From positions 1 through 64,000 of the forward strand of contig JBMNRC010000015.1 in assembly GCA_050944455.1 (NCBI GenBank): 64,000 nt of DNA, written 5' to 3'. This DNA comes from Anthropogastromicrobium sp050944455 (GTDB taxonomy: Bacteria > Bacillota > Clostridia > Lachnospirales > Lachnospiraceae). A program made the translations under genes and the position numbers. Below, piece by piece: positions 1-9,101 of this stretch. Positions within the stretch are counted from its first letter, which is position 1, and each line of letters starts with the position of its first letter. Under the pieces are notes generated by a model. That model was not told the origin of the DNA. It was given only the letters and a program-made list of their open reading frames with translations, and made no database searches.

Positions 1-286
1 TGTTTGAGCCGAAAACAGGGTCTCACCAGCCTATCTGGAGACGATATCAAACAAAAAACTTATCTTTGTACCTCAAATCGGATCTCAAAGGTACGGTTTT
101 ATAGTACGAAGATTCGGGAAACCATTACTTAATCATAGCATGAATAAATCTGAAAATTCTAAAATTTGTAGAAATTTTTCCCGAATTTATTATGAACTGC
201 CGGCTGATGATTGACCGGGGATTTCAGCCCAATCGTGAACTGCGCGGTCATTGGATGGCCGTGGATTCCCATTCACGCCAGGGGAC
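1..286. other. Left-edge spacer with nested inverted repeat
   Basis: No convincing gene. Positions 1-7 (TGTTTGA) pair with 47-53 (TCAAACA) and enclose a second stem, 20-29 with 35-42 (GTCT..CCAG / CTGGAGAC). This could be the 3' end of a structured RNA or leader entering from the left. Positions 60-200 are markedly AT-rich compared with the rest of the window, and the stretch also forms the 3' flank of the minus-strand AraC gene. Confidence 0.3.
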
Positions 287-1135
287 CTAAAACTGGTGCT
301 CCTGCCGGTATTCTGAGGGCGTCTGGCCGGTTTTCCGGCGGAACGCGGAGCAGAATACGCTGGAGGAGGAAAATCCGGTTTCAGCGCAGACGCTGCTGAC
401 CGGGAGAGCGGTGCTCTCCAGAAGATACCTCGCGACGTGAATCCGGAAATCCACCAGATAGTCGTGCGGGGTGAATCCGGTTTCGCTTTTAAACACGCGG
501 ATGAAATGGCAGGGGCTCATCACCGCGACTTCCGCCAGGTCCGCCACGGAGATTTCTTCCCGGAAGTGCTCCTGGATATAGGCCTTCGCGTCCTCGACGG
601 AGGAGGCCCGCTGGGCCTGGGGCACCTGTTCCGGAGTGTACAGAATCAGGTCGGTCAGGATATCGTTGAGCCAGCGGGACAGTTCCGCGTCCCTGACCGG
701 CTGTTTTTCGGAAAAGACCTCGTAGATCCGGTTCATCCTGCTGACAATGGCGGGAGTGTTTTCCATCGTGAAAACATTGCCGAGCCTGGCCGCGGCCATT
801 TCGTACATCCCGCGCGCGGCTATCCCGTCGAAATGGATCCAGAGGGCTTCCCATCCGGCCTCAGTGTAGTAGGCGTGCGGCTGATAGCAGTCGATCAGGA
901 CAAAGGAATCCCTTCCCGCGCGCACGGTTTTTCCCTGGTATTCCAGCGTCAGAGTACCCCCGCGGACATACATCAGAAGGAAACTGTCGAAGCGGGCGCG
1001 CCGCTGGCAGTACCCCGGAAGATACGCAAACCGGCCGAGGTGCGTGGGATAGAGAAAGACGCGCTTCGCCGCGTCCGACGGAGTGTTGATAAAATATTCG
1101 GAATCTACGCCGACGTTGGCTTCCAGCGATTTCAT
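287..1135 (-). CDS. AraC-family transcriptional regulator
   Basis: A 282-residue one-component regulator. The N-terminal two thirds look like the cupin-type sugar-sensing domain of AraC proteins (for example FLLMYVRGGTLTLEYQGK, then DCYQPHAYY). Residues about 180-282 form the double helix-turn-helix, with SVADLAEVAVMSPCHFIRVF in the first motif and ALPVSSVCAETGFSSSSVF in the second, ending in the usual TGQTPSEYR. The length is normal for the family. The start at 1135 has GGGAGAAAGG upstream on the minus strand. It is transcribed away from the oligoendopeptidase gene, with a 488-base spacer between them. By family habit the target would be a sugar-utilisation gene, but none is adjacent inside the window, so the ligand and target are unknown; the target may lie left of the window. 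Confidence 0.9.
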   Translation of the reverse strand: MKSLEANVGVDSEYFINTPSDAAKRVFLYPTHLGRFAYLPGYCQRRARFDSFLLMYVRGGTLTLEYQGKTVRAGRDSFVLIDCYQPHAYYTEAGWEALWIHFDGIAARGMYEMAAARLGNVFTMENTPAIVSRMNRIYEVFSEKQPVRDAELSRWLNDILTDLILYTPEQVPQAQRASSVEDAKAYIQEHFREEISVADLAEVAVMSPCHFIRVFKSETGFTPHDYLVDFRIHVARYLLESTALPVSSVCAETGFSSSSVFCSAFRRKTGQTPSEYRQEHQF

Positions 1136-1437
1136 GGCCCTGACCTTTCTCCCGGCCTGGCGCTGTGCGGGTTTTCTGTCTGAGCGGACCGGTGATCATT
1201 CTGATGTTTTCTTACCATGAACCGCCGCTGTTTGCAAGAAGAGCCGGGGATTATTATTGCCGACAGCCTGATAGCCCTGAGGACGGCCTGAAGGGAGAAG
1301 GCAGCCTGCCAGCCTGTCGCGGGTCAGAACGTGTGACGCGGGCCTGAACGTGTCCGGTGGGAGGAATACAGCCGGCGGGAAGGCGGCGGCAGTCTGCCGG
1401 ATATGTTAACGGGCAGACAAACCTGCGGAAAAAATGC

Positions 1438-1458
1438 TATAGTATCAGTGTTACTATA
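1438..1458. promoter_or_regulatory. Inverted repeat in the araC/pepF spacer
   Basis: TATAGTA at 1438-1444 and TACTATA at 1452-1458 are perfect 7-base arms around a 7-base spacer. It lies 166 bases before pepF in the divergent spacer, so it may be an operator or an overlapping pair of -10 elements. No matching -35 was clear. The rest of the 1136-1623 spacer holds nothing else recognisable apart from the direct repeat listed next. Confidence 0.35.
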
Positions 1459-1469
1459 TGCTGACCGGG

Positions 1470-1556
1470 GCGGTCCGGCAGCGCTGGGAAGCTCCTAAGC
1501 GGGGAATTTGTCAGGGCCGTCTCCGGAAAGGCGGTCCGGCAGCGCCGGGAAGCTCC
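1470..1556. repeat. Direct repeat, two copies of about 26 bp
   Basis: The string beginning GCGGTCCGGCAGCGC and ending GGGAAGCTCC occurs at about 1470-1495 and again at 1531-1556, 61 bases apart, with one substitution. It lies immediately upstream of the pepF ribosome binding site region. Confidence 0.6.
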
Positions 1557-1623
1557 GGCCAGGATCAGCAGACGGAAAAGCGCCGGGAGAAATCCTCCGC
1601 GGCGCGGATGGGAGAAAAGAAAA

Positions 1624-3426
1624 ATGGCAGAACTGAAAGACAGAAAAGATATGGATCCCGCGTACACCTGGGATCTTTCTTCCCTGTACAGGGACGATCA
1701 GGCGTGGGAAAAAGACTTTGCCGCGCTGGATGCTGCGGCAGCGAAAGTGACGGCGTACCGGGGAAAACTGAAGGACGCGGCGGCAATCCGCGGGCTGTTT
1801 GACGCGGAGACGGACCTGATGAGAAAAGTCTCGAATATCTATTCCTACGCGGCCAGACGGCACGACGAGGACACCGCGGCGGACGACGCGATGGCGCTTG
1901 TGGCAAAGGCCGCCGCGAAATACGCGGAGATCAGCGCCGAGGTTTCCTTCGCGGAGCCCGAAATCCTGTCCCTGCCGGAGGAAACCCTCAGGGCCGTGAC
2001 GAAAGATCCCCTGCTCGCGCCGTATAAGTTCACGATGCAGAAGATCCTGAAGCAGAAGCCTCATGTCCTGAGCGCGGAGAATGAACAGCTTCTGGCTTCC
2101 CTGGGCGAAGTGCTGTCAAACCCGGCGATGACGGCGTCGGCTCTCCAGGATACCGACCTGAAATTCGATTCCGTCCGGGACAGCAGGGGTAACGAAGTTT
2201 CCGTGAGCGAGTCCAACTATATTCTGCTGCAGCAGTCCCAGGACAGGACGCTCCGGGAAAATTCCTTCCGTTCTTTCTATAAGGGATACCGCGAGCACAT
2301 CAATACTTTCGCGTCCACTTACTCCGGCGCGGTGAAGGGAGCCGTGGCGGAGGCGAAGGCACGGCATTACCATTCCAGCCGCGCCATGGAGATGGCGGAG
2401 GAGAATATCCCCGAGGAGGTTTATGACAACCTCGTGTCCGCCGTCCGCAGGCATCTCCCGTCGATGTACCGCTATGTGGCGCTGCGCAAAAAGATCCTCG
2501 GCATCAGCGATCTTCACTACTACGACGTATACGCGCCGCTGACAAAGGGTATCGACCATACCTGGACGTACGGGGAGGCTCAGAAGCTGGTTCTGGAAGC
2601 GCTGGCCCCGCTCGGTAAAGAGTACACGGACACGGTCCGCAAGGCTTTCGCGAGCCGCTGGATCGACGTCTATCCCAACAAGAACAAGGCAGGCGGCGCT
2701 TACTCCGCTGGAACCTACGATTCCATCCCGATGATCCTCACCAACTTCACCGGCGACTATTCGTCGGTTTCGACCATCGCGCATGAGATGGGCCACTCCA
2801 TGCATTCCTGGAGATCCAACAACGCCCAGCCGCCGCAGTACGCGGACTACACGCTGTTTGTCGCGGAAGTCGCGTCGACCGTCAACGAGAACCTTCTGGC
2901 GGAAGACCTGCTCAAAAAGACGCAGGATCCGGCGGAGCGCCTGTTCCTCCTGAACCAGTATCTGGACGGCTTCAAGGGAACGGTCTACCGCCAGACGATG
3001 TTCGCGGAGTTCGAGCAGCAGGCCCACAGGCTGGCGGAGCAGGGAGGCGCCCTGACGCCGGCCGCGCTGAACGGCATCTACGCGAAACTGGTTCAGGACT
3101 ACTTTGGGCCGGAACTGGTGATGGACGACGAGGTGCAGTACGAGTGGGCGAGAATCCCGCACTTCTACCGCCCGTTCTACGTGTATAAATACGCGACGAG
3201 CTACAGCGCCGCGGTCGCGATTGAGGAGAAGATCCTGAAAGAAGGCGACGCGGCGGTGAAGCCGTACCTGGAGTTCCTTTCGATGGGAGGCTCCGACTAC
3301 CCGCTCGACGAGCTGGCGCACGCCGGCGTGGATATGAGAACGCCGGAGCCGATCGACCTCGCGCTTCAGAAGTTCGACCGCATTCTGGACGAGGCGGAAA
3401 AACTGGCGGACGAAATCGGCGGGTGA
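1624..3426 (+). CDS. pepF: Oligoendopeptidase F (M3 zinc metallopeptidase)
   Basis: A 600-residue cytoplasmic zinc peptidase of family M3B that cleaves short oligopeptides after import. The zinc-binding HEMGH motif is at residues 387-391 (STIAHEMGHSMHS), and a third Glu ligand is expected in the following EVASTVNE segment. The N-terminal helical domain (KDFAALDAAAAKVTAYRGKL) and the C-terminal FYVYKYATSYSAA segment are typical of PepF. The length is exactly that of the family. There is no signal peptide. ATG at 1624 follows GGGAG at 1610-1614. It appears to be a single-gene unit. A peptide-type ABC importer lies 18 kb away (19.9-25.9 kb), so a shared role in peptide use is possible but not shown. 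Confidence 0.96.
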   Translation: MAELKDRKDMDPAYTWDLSSLYRDDQAWEKDFAALDAAAAKVTAYRGKLKDAAAIRGLFDAETDLMRKVSNIYSYAARRHDEDTAADDAMALVAKAAAKYAEISAEVSFAEPEILSLPEETLRAVTKDPLLAPYKFTMQKILKQKPHVLSAENEQLLASLGEVLSNPAMTASALQDTDLKFDSVRDSRGNEVSVSESNYILLQQSQDRTLRENSFRSFYKGYREHINTFASTYSGAVKGAVAEAKARHYHSSRAMEMAEENIPEEVYDNLVSAVRRHLPSMYRYVALRKKILGISDLHYYDVYAPLTKGIDHTWTYGEAQKLVLEALAPLGKEYTDTVRKAFASRWIDVYPNKNKAGGAYSAGTYDSIPMILTNFTGDYSSVSTIAHEMGHSMHSWRSNNAQPPQYADYTLFVAEVASTVNENLLAEDLLKKTQDPAERLFLLNQYLDGFKGTVYRQTMFAEFEQQAHRLAEQGGALTPAALNGIYAKLVQDYFGPELVMDDEVQYEWARIPHFYRPFYVYKYATSYSAAVAIEEKILKEGDAAVKPYLEFLSMGGSDYPLDELAHAGVDMRTPEPIDLALQKFDRILDEAEKLADEIGG

Positions 3427-3915
3427 GGATCCGCCGCGAATCGGAACAGGCCTGCCCTGCCGGGTAAAGCCCGGCATTATCCGGCTGCGGCCAGGCACGG
3501 TTCTGTTGAAGCCTGACGTTCGCCGGCCGCAGTCCGGCACAGTCCTGCCGCGAACCGAATAATACTGCCGAGGCCGGGCATATTCCTCCCGCGGCAGAGC
3601 CGGCCCTCCCGCACCCGGCGGAATTCCGCCGGGTTGCGGTTCCCACGATAAAATGTTACTATAATATTGTTCCAAATACATGAGCTGAAATTATTCCTGA
3701 TTTCCGGATCAATGGGTTGAATCTGTTCCGGATCGATGGAGAGAAGATGATAACGAGCAGGCGCGGATCCCGGATTGACCGTCTTCCGGCCTGCGGCAAA
3801 CCGCAGAAATTTCGGTGACCCGGCCGGCGCCGCGGCCGTATGAAGAAGCGCTCCGAAAGCGGATCAGTGATAACTGGATTTTCGGCCGTTTTTCAGGCTG
3901 AGAGGGGAGAAACGT
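3427..3915. other. Spacer with CCGGC-rich micro-repeats and a 20-bp palindrome
   Basis: Positions 3446-3600 are a run of loosely repeated CCGGC/GGCCG words. A perfect palindrome, CCCGGCGGAATTCCGCCGGG, occupies 3614-3633 and may act as a terminator-like hairpin for pepF, although no T-run follows. A TATAAT sits at 3660-3665 without a clear -35 (TTGCGG at 3634-3639 is 20 bases away), and could be the promoter of the sugar transferase gene. Confidence 0.45.
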
Positions 3916-5448
3916 ATGAAACGGCGAAATCTGGAATTTATCATCACCGTTATTCTGTATCTGGCGACAGCTTTTCTGAGCAGCCTGATTGCTTATCTGA
4001 TTCTTCGCGATACGCCGAAGATTACCGCTGCCGTAAGGCAGGCCAATGTTTTCTGGAAGCTGATTTTCCCGGTGATGGTCGCGGAAGCGTGTGCGCTGGT
4101 CTTCACGCTTCTGAACGGAAGATATACTTTCCGCAAAGTTCCGCTGTACGGCTATATCGTGCAGTCGTTTATGGAAACGGTCGTGACGGCCGGCATCTGG
4201 GCCCTGATTCTGCTGGGAGACAAGAGTTCTGTGGCTTCGTCCCGCTGGTATCTCTGCCTTACCATCCTGCTGCATTTTGTGATCCTGGCGTTCGGACTGT
4301 GGGCCGTTCAGAGTTATTCAATCAGCCGGTATTACAAAAGCAACCTCGCCACAATAGTCGGCATCGCGACGACAAGGGACCGGGCGGAGAACGTGATCCG
4401 GATGCTGCACCGGGACTGGTCCAGAAAGACCGCTGCCCTGGCGCTTCTTGACGAGAAGGTTCCCGAATACGATTTTGACGCGCTGAACGCCGGAAAACTG
4501 GATACCTCCGGAATAGAGACGATTCTGCATGTGCCTGTTCTGGCGGATTCCGATACCTTCGTCGAATGGGCCAGGAAAAGCGCCGTCGATGAGATCTTTA
4601 TCGTCGCGGATGACAATGACAGGCCGGAAGTGATCCGGAACGTGAAGGCGCTGACGCAGATGGGCATCCCCGTATACATGTCCATCCTGTCGGTAGCGCG
4701 GATACAGAAGTACCTGGCGGAGGAAAAAGATGAGGGCGGATACACGCCGAGAGTGGATCACCGCCTCACCTATCTGTATAACCTGGACGGGCAGAAAGAC
4801 AAGGACATTCCTCTGGCGGCGTTTGAACCACCGAGAATGCTGCTGCGCTGGACGGTCGCAAAGCGGGCGCTGGATATAGTGGGAGGCGTCGTCGGGTCGG
4901 CCCTGACGCTGATCATGGCCATCCCGATCGGCATCGCCATCAAGCGGGAGTCCCCGGGACCGGTTTTCTTCGCGCAGACGCGCGTCGGTAAAAACGGCCG
5001 CAAGTTCAAGATGTACAAGTTCCGCTCGATGGTGCAGGACGCCGAGCAGCAGAAGGCTTCCCTGATGAAGCAGAACGAGATGAACGGCCTGATGTTCAAG
5101 ATGAAGGATGATCCGCGGATTACAAAAGTCGGCAGGTTCCTCCGCAAGACTTCGCTCGACGAGTTTCCGCAGTTTTTCAATGTCCTGAAGGGCGATATGT
5201 CGCTGGTCGGCACAAGGCCGCCGACAGTCGGGGAGTTCGAGAAATACTCCAATTACCACAAACGCCGGCTTTCGATGAAACCCGGGATCACCGGCCTCTG
5301 GCAGGTGAGCGGCCGCAGCGATATCACCGATTTCGAGGAGGTTGTCCGGATGGACTGCAGCTACATTGACAACTGGTCTTTCGGGAAGGACATCAAAATC
5401 CTTTGGAAGACCATTGTCGCCGTGATTTCCCAAAAGGGTTCCGAGTAA
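3916..5448 (+). CDS. Polyprenyl-phosphate sugar-1-phosphate transferase (exopolysaccharide initiating)
   Basis: A 510-residue membrane enzyme that starts repeat-unit assembly by moving a sugar phosphate from a nucleotide sugar to undecaprenyl phosphate. Residues 1-140 contain four to five hydrophobic segments. A soluble CoA-binding-like middle region follows (about 140-290), and residues about 312-510 are the bacterial sugar transferase domain: KRALDIVGGV, the membrane re-entrant helix, then SPGPVFFAQTRVGKNG, KMYKFRSM, DEFPQFFNVLKGDMSLVGTRP and KPGITGLWQVSGRS. ATG at 3916 follows AGGGGAG. nagB starts 64 bases downstream and two LCP genes follow, so the neighbourhood is consistent with making an envelope polysaccharide and attaching it to the wall. 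The sugar used cannot be read from the sequence. Confidence 0.92.
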   Translation: MKRRNLEFIITVILYLATAFLSSLIAYLILRDTPKITAAVRQANVFWKLIFPVMVAEACALVFTLLNGRYTFRKVPLYGYIVQSFMETVVTAGIWALILLGDKSSVASSRWYLCLTILLHFVILAFGLWAVQSYSISRYYKSNLATIVGIATTRDRAENVIRMLHRDWSRKTAALALLDEKVPEYDFDALNAGKLDTSGIETILHVPVLADSDTFVEWARKSAVDEIFIVADDNDRPEVIRNVKALTQMGIPVYMSILSVARIQKYLAEEKDEGGYTPRVDHRLTYLYNLDGQKDKDIPLAAFEPPRMLLRWTVAKRALDIVGGVVGSALTLIMAIPIGIAIKRESPGPVFFAQTRVGKNGRKFKMYKFRSMVQDAEQQKASLMKQNEMNGLMFKMKDDPRITKVGRFLRKTSLDEFPQFFNVLKGDMSLVGTRPPTVGEFEKYSNYHKRRLSMKPGITGLWQVSGRSDITDFEEVVRMDCSYIDNWSFGKDIKILWKTIVAVISQKGSE

Positions 5449-5512
5449 GCAGGCCCGGCCGGCTGCCGGGGATTTATATCCTGACTTTACAGTAAGAGGA
5501 GGTTATGCACTG

Positions 5513-6241
5513 ATGCGTATCGTCAGAACCAGAGACTATGACGAGATGTCGCTTCGCGCGGCGGAGATCCTTGCCGCGCAGGTTGTGATGAAGCCGGACT
5601 GTGTTCTCGGCCTCGCAACCGGTTCTTCCCCGGTGGGACTGTATAAGGTCCTGACCCGGTGGTGCGATCAGGGGAGACTGGATTTCAGCAAGGTGAAAAC
5701 TGTCAACCTGGATGAGTACCGCGGTCTGGCTCCCGACCATGAACAGAGCTACCGCTGGTTCATGAACACCAACCTTTTCGATCACATCAATATCGACAAA
5801 AAGAACACGCATGTTCCGGACGGGTGCGCCTCGGATCCGGAGGCGGCCTGCAAGGCCTACGACGGGCTGATCAGAAGTCTCGGCGGGCAGGACGTCCAGC
5901 TGCTCGGCCTTGGGCAGAACGGCCACATCGGGTTCAACGAGCCGTCGGATTCCTTCGCGGTCGGAACACACATCGTAAAACTGACCGAGAGCACTATTGA
6001 AGCCAACAAGCGGTTTTTCGCGAGCCGGGATGAGGTCCCGAAGGAAGCCATTACGATGGGCGTCGGGAACATCCTGCAGGCGAAAAAGATTGTGCTCGTG
6101 GCGAACGGGAAAGCCAAGGCAAAGGCTGTCGCCGACGCGTTCTTCGGGCCGGTTACGCCGAAGGTGCCGGCGTCGGTTCTTCAGCTTCATCCGGACGTCA
6201 TTGTGATCTGCGACGAGGATGCGCTGTCTCTGGTTCCGTGA
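5513..6241 (+). CDS. nagB: Glucosamine-6-phosphate deaminase
   Basis: A 242-residue cytoplasmic enzyme converting glucosamine 6-phosphate to fructose 6-phosphate and ammonia. Visible motifs are the phosphate loop GLATGSSPVGLY, the catalytic VNLDEYRGL and GLGQNGHIGFNEPS. The length matches the short Gram-positive form without the allosteric extension. The start is slightly ambiguous: AGAGGAGG at 5495-5502 is followed by a two-codon frame (ATG CAC TGA, 5505-5513) whose stop overlaps the nagB ATG at 5513. The first ATG is only two bases from the ribosome binding site, so 5513 is the better start. The gene is 64 bases behind the sugar transferase and ends in a strong terminator, so the two probably form one transcript linking amino-sugar metabolism to polysaccharide synthesis. 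Confidence 0.95.
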   Translation: MRIVRTRDYDEMSLRAAEILAAQVVMKPDCVLGLATGSSPVGLYKVLTRWCDQGRLDFSKVKTVNLDEYRGLAPDHEQSYRWFMNTNLFDHINIDKKNTHVPDGCASDPEAACKAYDGLIRSLGGQDVQLLGLGQNGHIGFNEPSDSFAVGTHIVKLTESTIEANKRFFASRDEVPKEAITMGVGNILQAKKIVLVANGKAKAKAVADAFFGPVTPKVPASVLQLHPDVIVICDEDALSLVP

Positions 6242-6364
6242 CCCGGCGTGCCCGCATTGCACGCCGCAAAAAGTATGAAACAGCGGCTCGGACACGGAAA
6301 GCGCCGTGTCATGAGCGAATTCCGGATACCGGCGGCAGGCCGTGTACGGAACTGACTGTCTGAG

Positions 6365-6395
6365 AGGGCGGAGTTTTCGGGACTCCGCCCTTTTT
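6365..6395 (+). terminator. Rho-independent terminator after nagB
   Basis: AGGGCGGAGT (6365-6374) pairs perfectly with ACTCCGCCCT (6382-6391) around a 7-base loop, followed by a T-run. Confidence 0.92.
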
Positions 6396-6675
6396 GGTTA
6401 TAAAGATTTCATCATTATGCCCGCGAAATCATGGTATAATATCAGTTAACTCCCGCCGCGGGAACGCCGGCGCGGAGAGAAAATCTCCGTCGGAGCCTGC
6501 CGCGGACAGCGGAGTCGGAATATTTCAGCAGGAAAATCTGCTGGCATCAGGAATGGTGAAGAACCATAAACCGTACAGCCTGCCGGCGGACGGGCCGGGA
6601 GAGCGGCGAACCATAAAAACAATAAAGACTGCCGTGAAATGGCAGGGAAAACGGAATAACCGTAATCAACATACA
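6396..6675 (+). promoter_or_regulatory. Probable promoter region of the first LCP gene
   Basis: A consensus TATAAT is at 6435-6440. The best -35 candidate, ATCATT at 6411-6416, is 18 bases upstream and weak. This leaves a GC-rich leader of about 230 bases before the chosen start at 6676. The leader is open in the frame of the gene (back to 6394), but it encodes no plausible secretion signal. Confidence 0.4.
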
Positions 6676-7677
6676 ATGGGCAGAAAAAGAAACCTTTGGA
6701 GAAAGACAGCCGGCAGGGCAGCGGCGCTGGCCGCCGCGGCCGTGCTTGCCGTAACGGCGTCAGGCTGCGGACCGGGATGGGCGTCTGACGCGGCGGAATT
6801 TGCCAGCCGGCTGAAGGCGGGCATGGAAGCCAGCCAGGCGGAGCAGGAAACGCAGACAGCGCAGATCGCCGCCGCTGCAGACCCGGTGACGGGGGAAACC
6901 AGCTACGATTTTCTGCTGGTCGGGACGGACCGGCGGCAGAAAAACTGGAACGGCAATTCCGACGTCATGCTTCTGGCGACGGTCAACTACAATCAGAAGA
7001 CAATCGTCCTGACCTCGTTTATGAGGGATCTCGGCGTGGAAATTCCCGGCGTGGGGTTCGGGAAACTGAATTCGGCTTATGCGCGGGGCGGAATCTCCCT
7101 CCTGGTTTCGACGCTGACTTCCGTGTTCCAGGTGGATGTGGATAACTACGCCATCATGGATTTTGACGATGCCGCCGCGCTGATTGACGACTATGGCGGC
7201 GTGGACGCGGCTGTCACCACCGCGGAGGCTGAGTCCCTGAATCAGAACCTTCATGAAATGGGAAACCTGTACGGCTTTGACGCCGACGCATACGCGGTCG
7301 CCGGCCGTGACGACGGAGGCACGGTCCACCTGAACGGCTATCAGGCGGTTGCCTACGCGAGAATCCGCCATGTCGGAAACAGCGACTACGAACGGACCTC
7401 CCGCCAGCGCGAAGTGCTCACCAGTTTCCTCGGTAAATTCAAGGACGCTTCGCTGACTGAGATGCTGGATGCGGTCGGGGACGCCAGGGAACTGATGACG
7501 ACGGACCTCACGGATGACGACGCCGGGGCAATGCTGCAGCGGTATCTGACGGCGCGCACGTACACGGTGATTGAAAACCGCGTGCCGTACGACGGGTATT
7601 ACACCTCGCAGGATGAAAACCTGATTCCGGATCTGGATTATACCATTTCGATGCTGCAGCAGATGCTTTACCAGTGA
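6676..7677 (+). CDS. LCP (LytR-CpsA-Psr) family protein, lipoprotein form
   Basis: LCP enzymes transfer undecaprenyl-linked polymers to peptidoglycan outside the membrane. From 6676 the product is 333 residues. The N-terminus is basic, then a hydrophobic Ala-rich segment ends in VTASGC, a lipobox-like site, instead of the transmembrane anchor usual for LCP proteins. The LCP domain runs from about residue 75: DFLLVGTDRR, SDVMLLATVNYNQKTIVLTS, FMRDLGVEIPG, KLNSAYARGG, then HLNGYQAVAYARIRHVGNSD and ERTSRQREVL with the conserved Arg residues. The start was chosen because it aligns with the paralogue at 7857 and opens directly on the signal; no clear ribosome binding site precedes it, and a longer product is possible. 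It is tandem with the next LCP gene, to which it is closely similar. Confidence 0.88.
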   Translation: MGRKRNLWRKTAGRAAALAAAAVLAVTASGCGPGWASDAAEFASRLKAGMEASQAEQETQTAQIAAAADPVTGETSYDFLLVGTDRRQKNWNGNSDVMLLATVNYNQKTIVLTSFMRDLGVEIPGVGFGKLNSAYARGGISLLVSTLTSVFQVDVDNYAIMDFDDAAALIDDYGGVDAAVTTAEAESLNQNLHEMGNLYGFDADAYAVAGRDDGGTVHLNGYQAVAYARIRHVGNSDYERTSRQREVLTSFLGKFKDASLTEMLDAVGDARELMTTDLTDDDAGAMLQRYLTARTYTVIENRVPYDGYYTSQDENLIPDLDYTISMLQQMLYQ

Positions 7678-7856
7678 CAGGCGTCAGATGCTTTTTCGGC
7701 CGTCAGAAAATGCTGCTGCGGACGGTATGAGGCAGGTACATTGCCTGTGAATATAAACCGGATGTTTTGCCGGCGGAAGGCACCGCGTATTTTACCGGCG
7801 GCAGCAATCCGTTTCAGCTGTAAGTTAATTATTTCAGATTGGGGGAGAAGAAAGAA

Positions 7857-8855
7857 ATGAACAGACTGAATGGAACGAATAAAAGCAGAGGCAGAAAATT
7901 CATCAGGCTTGCTGCGGCCCTGATCATGACCGCGGCGTTTATTCTGTCCGCGGCCGGCTGCGCGTCCGGCAGCGGGACCGGGCTTTCGGACTTCATGGAA
8001 CGCGTCAGGAACGGAGTCGAACTGAGCAGGGCGGCTGAGGAAGCGTCAGTTTCCGTGGATCCCGAGACCGGCGAGAGCTGCTATGATCTGCTCCTGATCG
8101 GCACCGACCGCCGCAGCACAGACTGGAACGGGAATTCCGACGCGGTCATGCTGGTCACGATCAACTACAGCAGGCAGACAATCACGCTGACTTCGTTCAT
8201 GCGTGACCTTGAGGCGGATATCCCGGGTGTAGGAATCGGAAAGCTGAATTCATCCTACGCAGAAGGCGGGGCGCCGCTGCTGGTTTCCACGCTGGTTTCC
8301 AATTTCGGCGTTGATATTGACAACTATATCGCGATGGACTTCAATAACGTGGCCTACGCGATCGACGTTCTGGGTGGAGTCGACGCTGCCGTCACCCCGG
8401 ATGAAGCCAGGGTTATGGCGAAGTATCTTGACGAGATGGGCAAACTGTACGGCTTCAACCCATCTGATTATTACGTCGCGGGCCGCTCGGACGGAGGCAC
8501 AACGCACCTGAACGGCTTCCAGGCGGTCGCCTACGACCGTGTGCGTTATGTCGGAAACGGAGATTTCGAGCGCACAGCCAGACAGCGGGAGGAAATCATC
8601 AACATTATCAGCGGGCTGAAAAACGCGTCCGCTGAGCAGATAGCCGGTCTGGCGTCCGCCTGCTTTACCGAAGCCCGGACGGACATTTCGGATCCGGTCT
8701 CCGAGGCAATGCTGGCGAGATATGAGGCGCTCAAAACATTTACTGTCGCCGAAAACCGTGTTCCGTATGACGGGCACTGGTCCTACAGCGGCGATAACAT
8801 GGCGGCGGACCACGATTATACCGTGTCCATGCTGCAGCAGCTCCTGTACCAGTAA
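7857..8855 (+). CDS. LCP (LytR-CpsA-Psr) family protein, lipoprotein form (second copy)
   Basis: A 332-residue paralogue of the preceding LCP protein, aligning along its full length. The signal ends in LSAAGC, again a lipobox rather than a simple membrane anchor. LCP motifs are DLLLIGTDRR, SDAVMLVTINYSRQ, SFMRDLEADIPG, HLNGFQAVAYDRVRYVG and ERTARQREEI. Both proteins end in DYTVSMLQQLLYQ-type sequences, and no other domain follows. ATG at 7857 has GGGGGAG at 7841-7847; a TTG at 7839 in frame would place the start before that site and is not preferred. Tandem LCP duplication beside a sugar transferase suggests wall attachment of one or two glycopolymers, with divided substrate preference a possibility. 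Confidence 0.9.
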   Translation: MNRLNGTNKSRGRKFIRLAAALIMTAAFILSAAGCASGSGTGLSDFMERVRNGVELSRAAEEASVSVDPETGESCYDLLLIGTDRRSTDWNGNSDAVMLVTINYSRQTITLTSFMRDLEADIPGVGIGKLNSSYAEGGAPLLVSTLVSNFGVDIDNYIAMDFNNVAYAIDVLGGVDAAVTPDEARVMAKYLDEMGKLYGFNPSDYYVAGRSDGGTTHLNGFQAVAYDRVRYVGNGDFERTARQREEIINIISGLKNASAEQIAGLASACFTEARTDISDPVSEAMLARYEALKTFTVAENRVPYDGHWSYSGDNMAADHDYTVSMLQQLLYQ

Positions 8856-9101
8856 TAACAGCAGCGATCTGACTGCTGATCTGTGAATCAATCCAAATAA
8901 ATCTGCGAACCGGCCTGCGGTCGGTTCAGCAGCGGAACTTTCGATCAACCGCGGCCGTGGTGAATCCGCCGGCGGCAGTTCAGCGGCCGATTCATCAGCT
9001 GGCTGAGGATTGGTTAGCGGACGGCCCGTGAAAGGATCTGTGAACCAGTTTGCGGGCAATCTGCGGACTGATCCGGAACGGATCCAGAAAGGAAGGCATC
9101 T

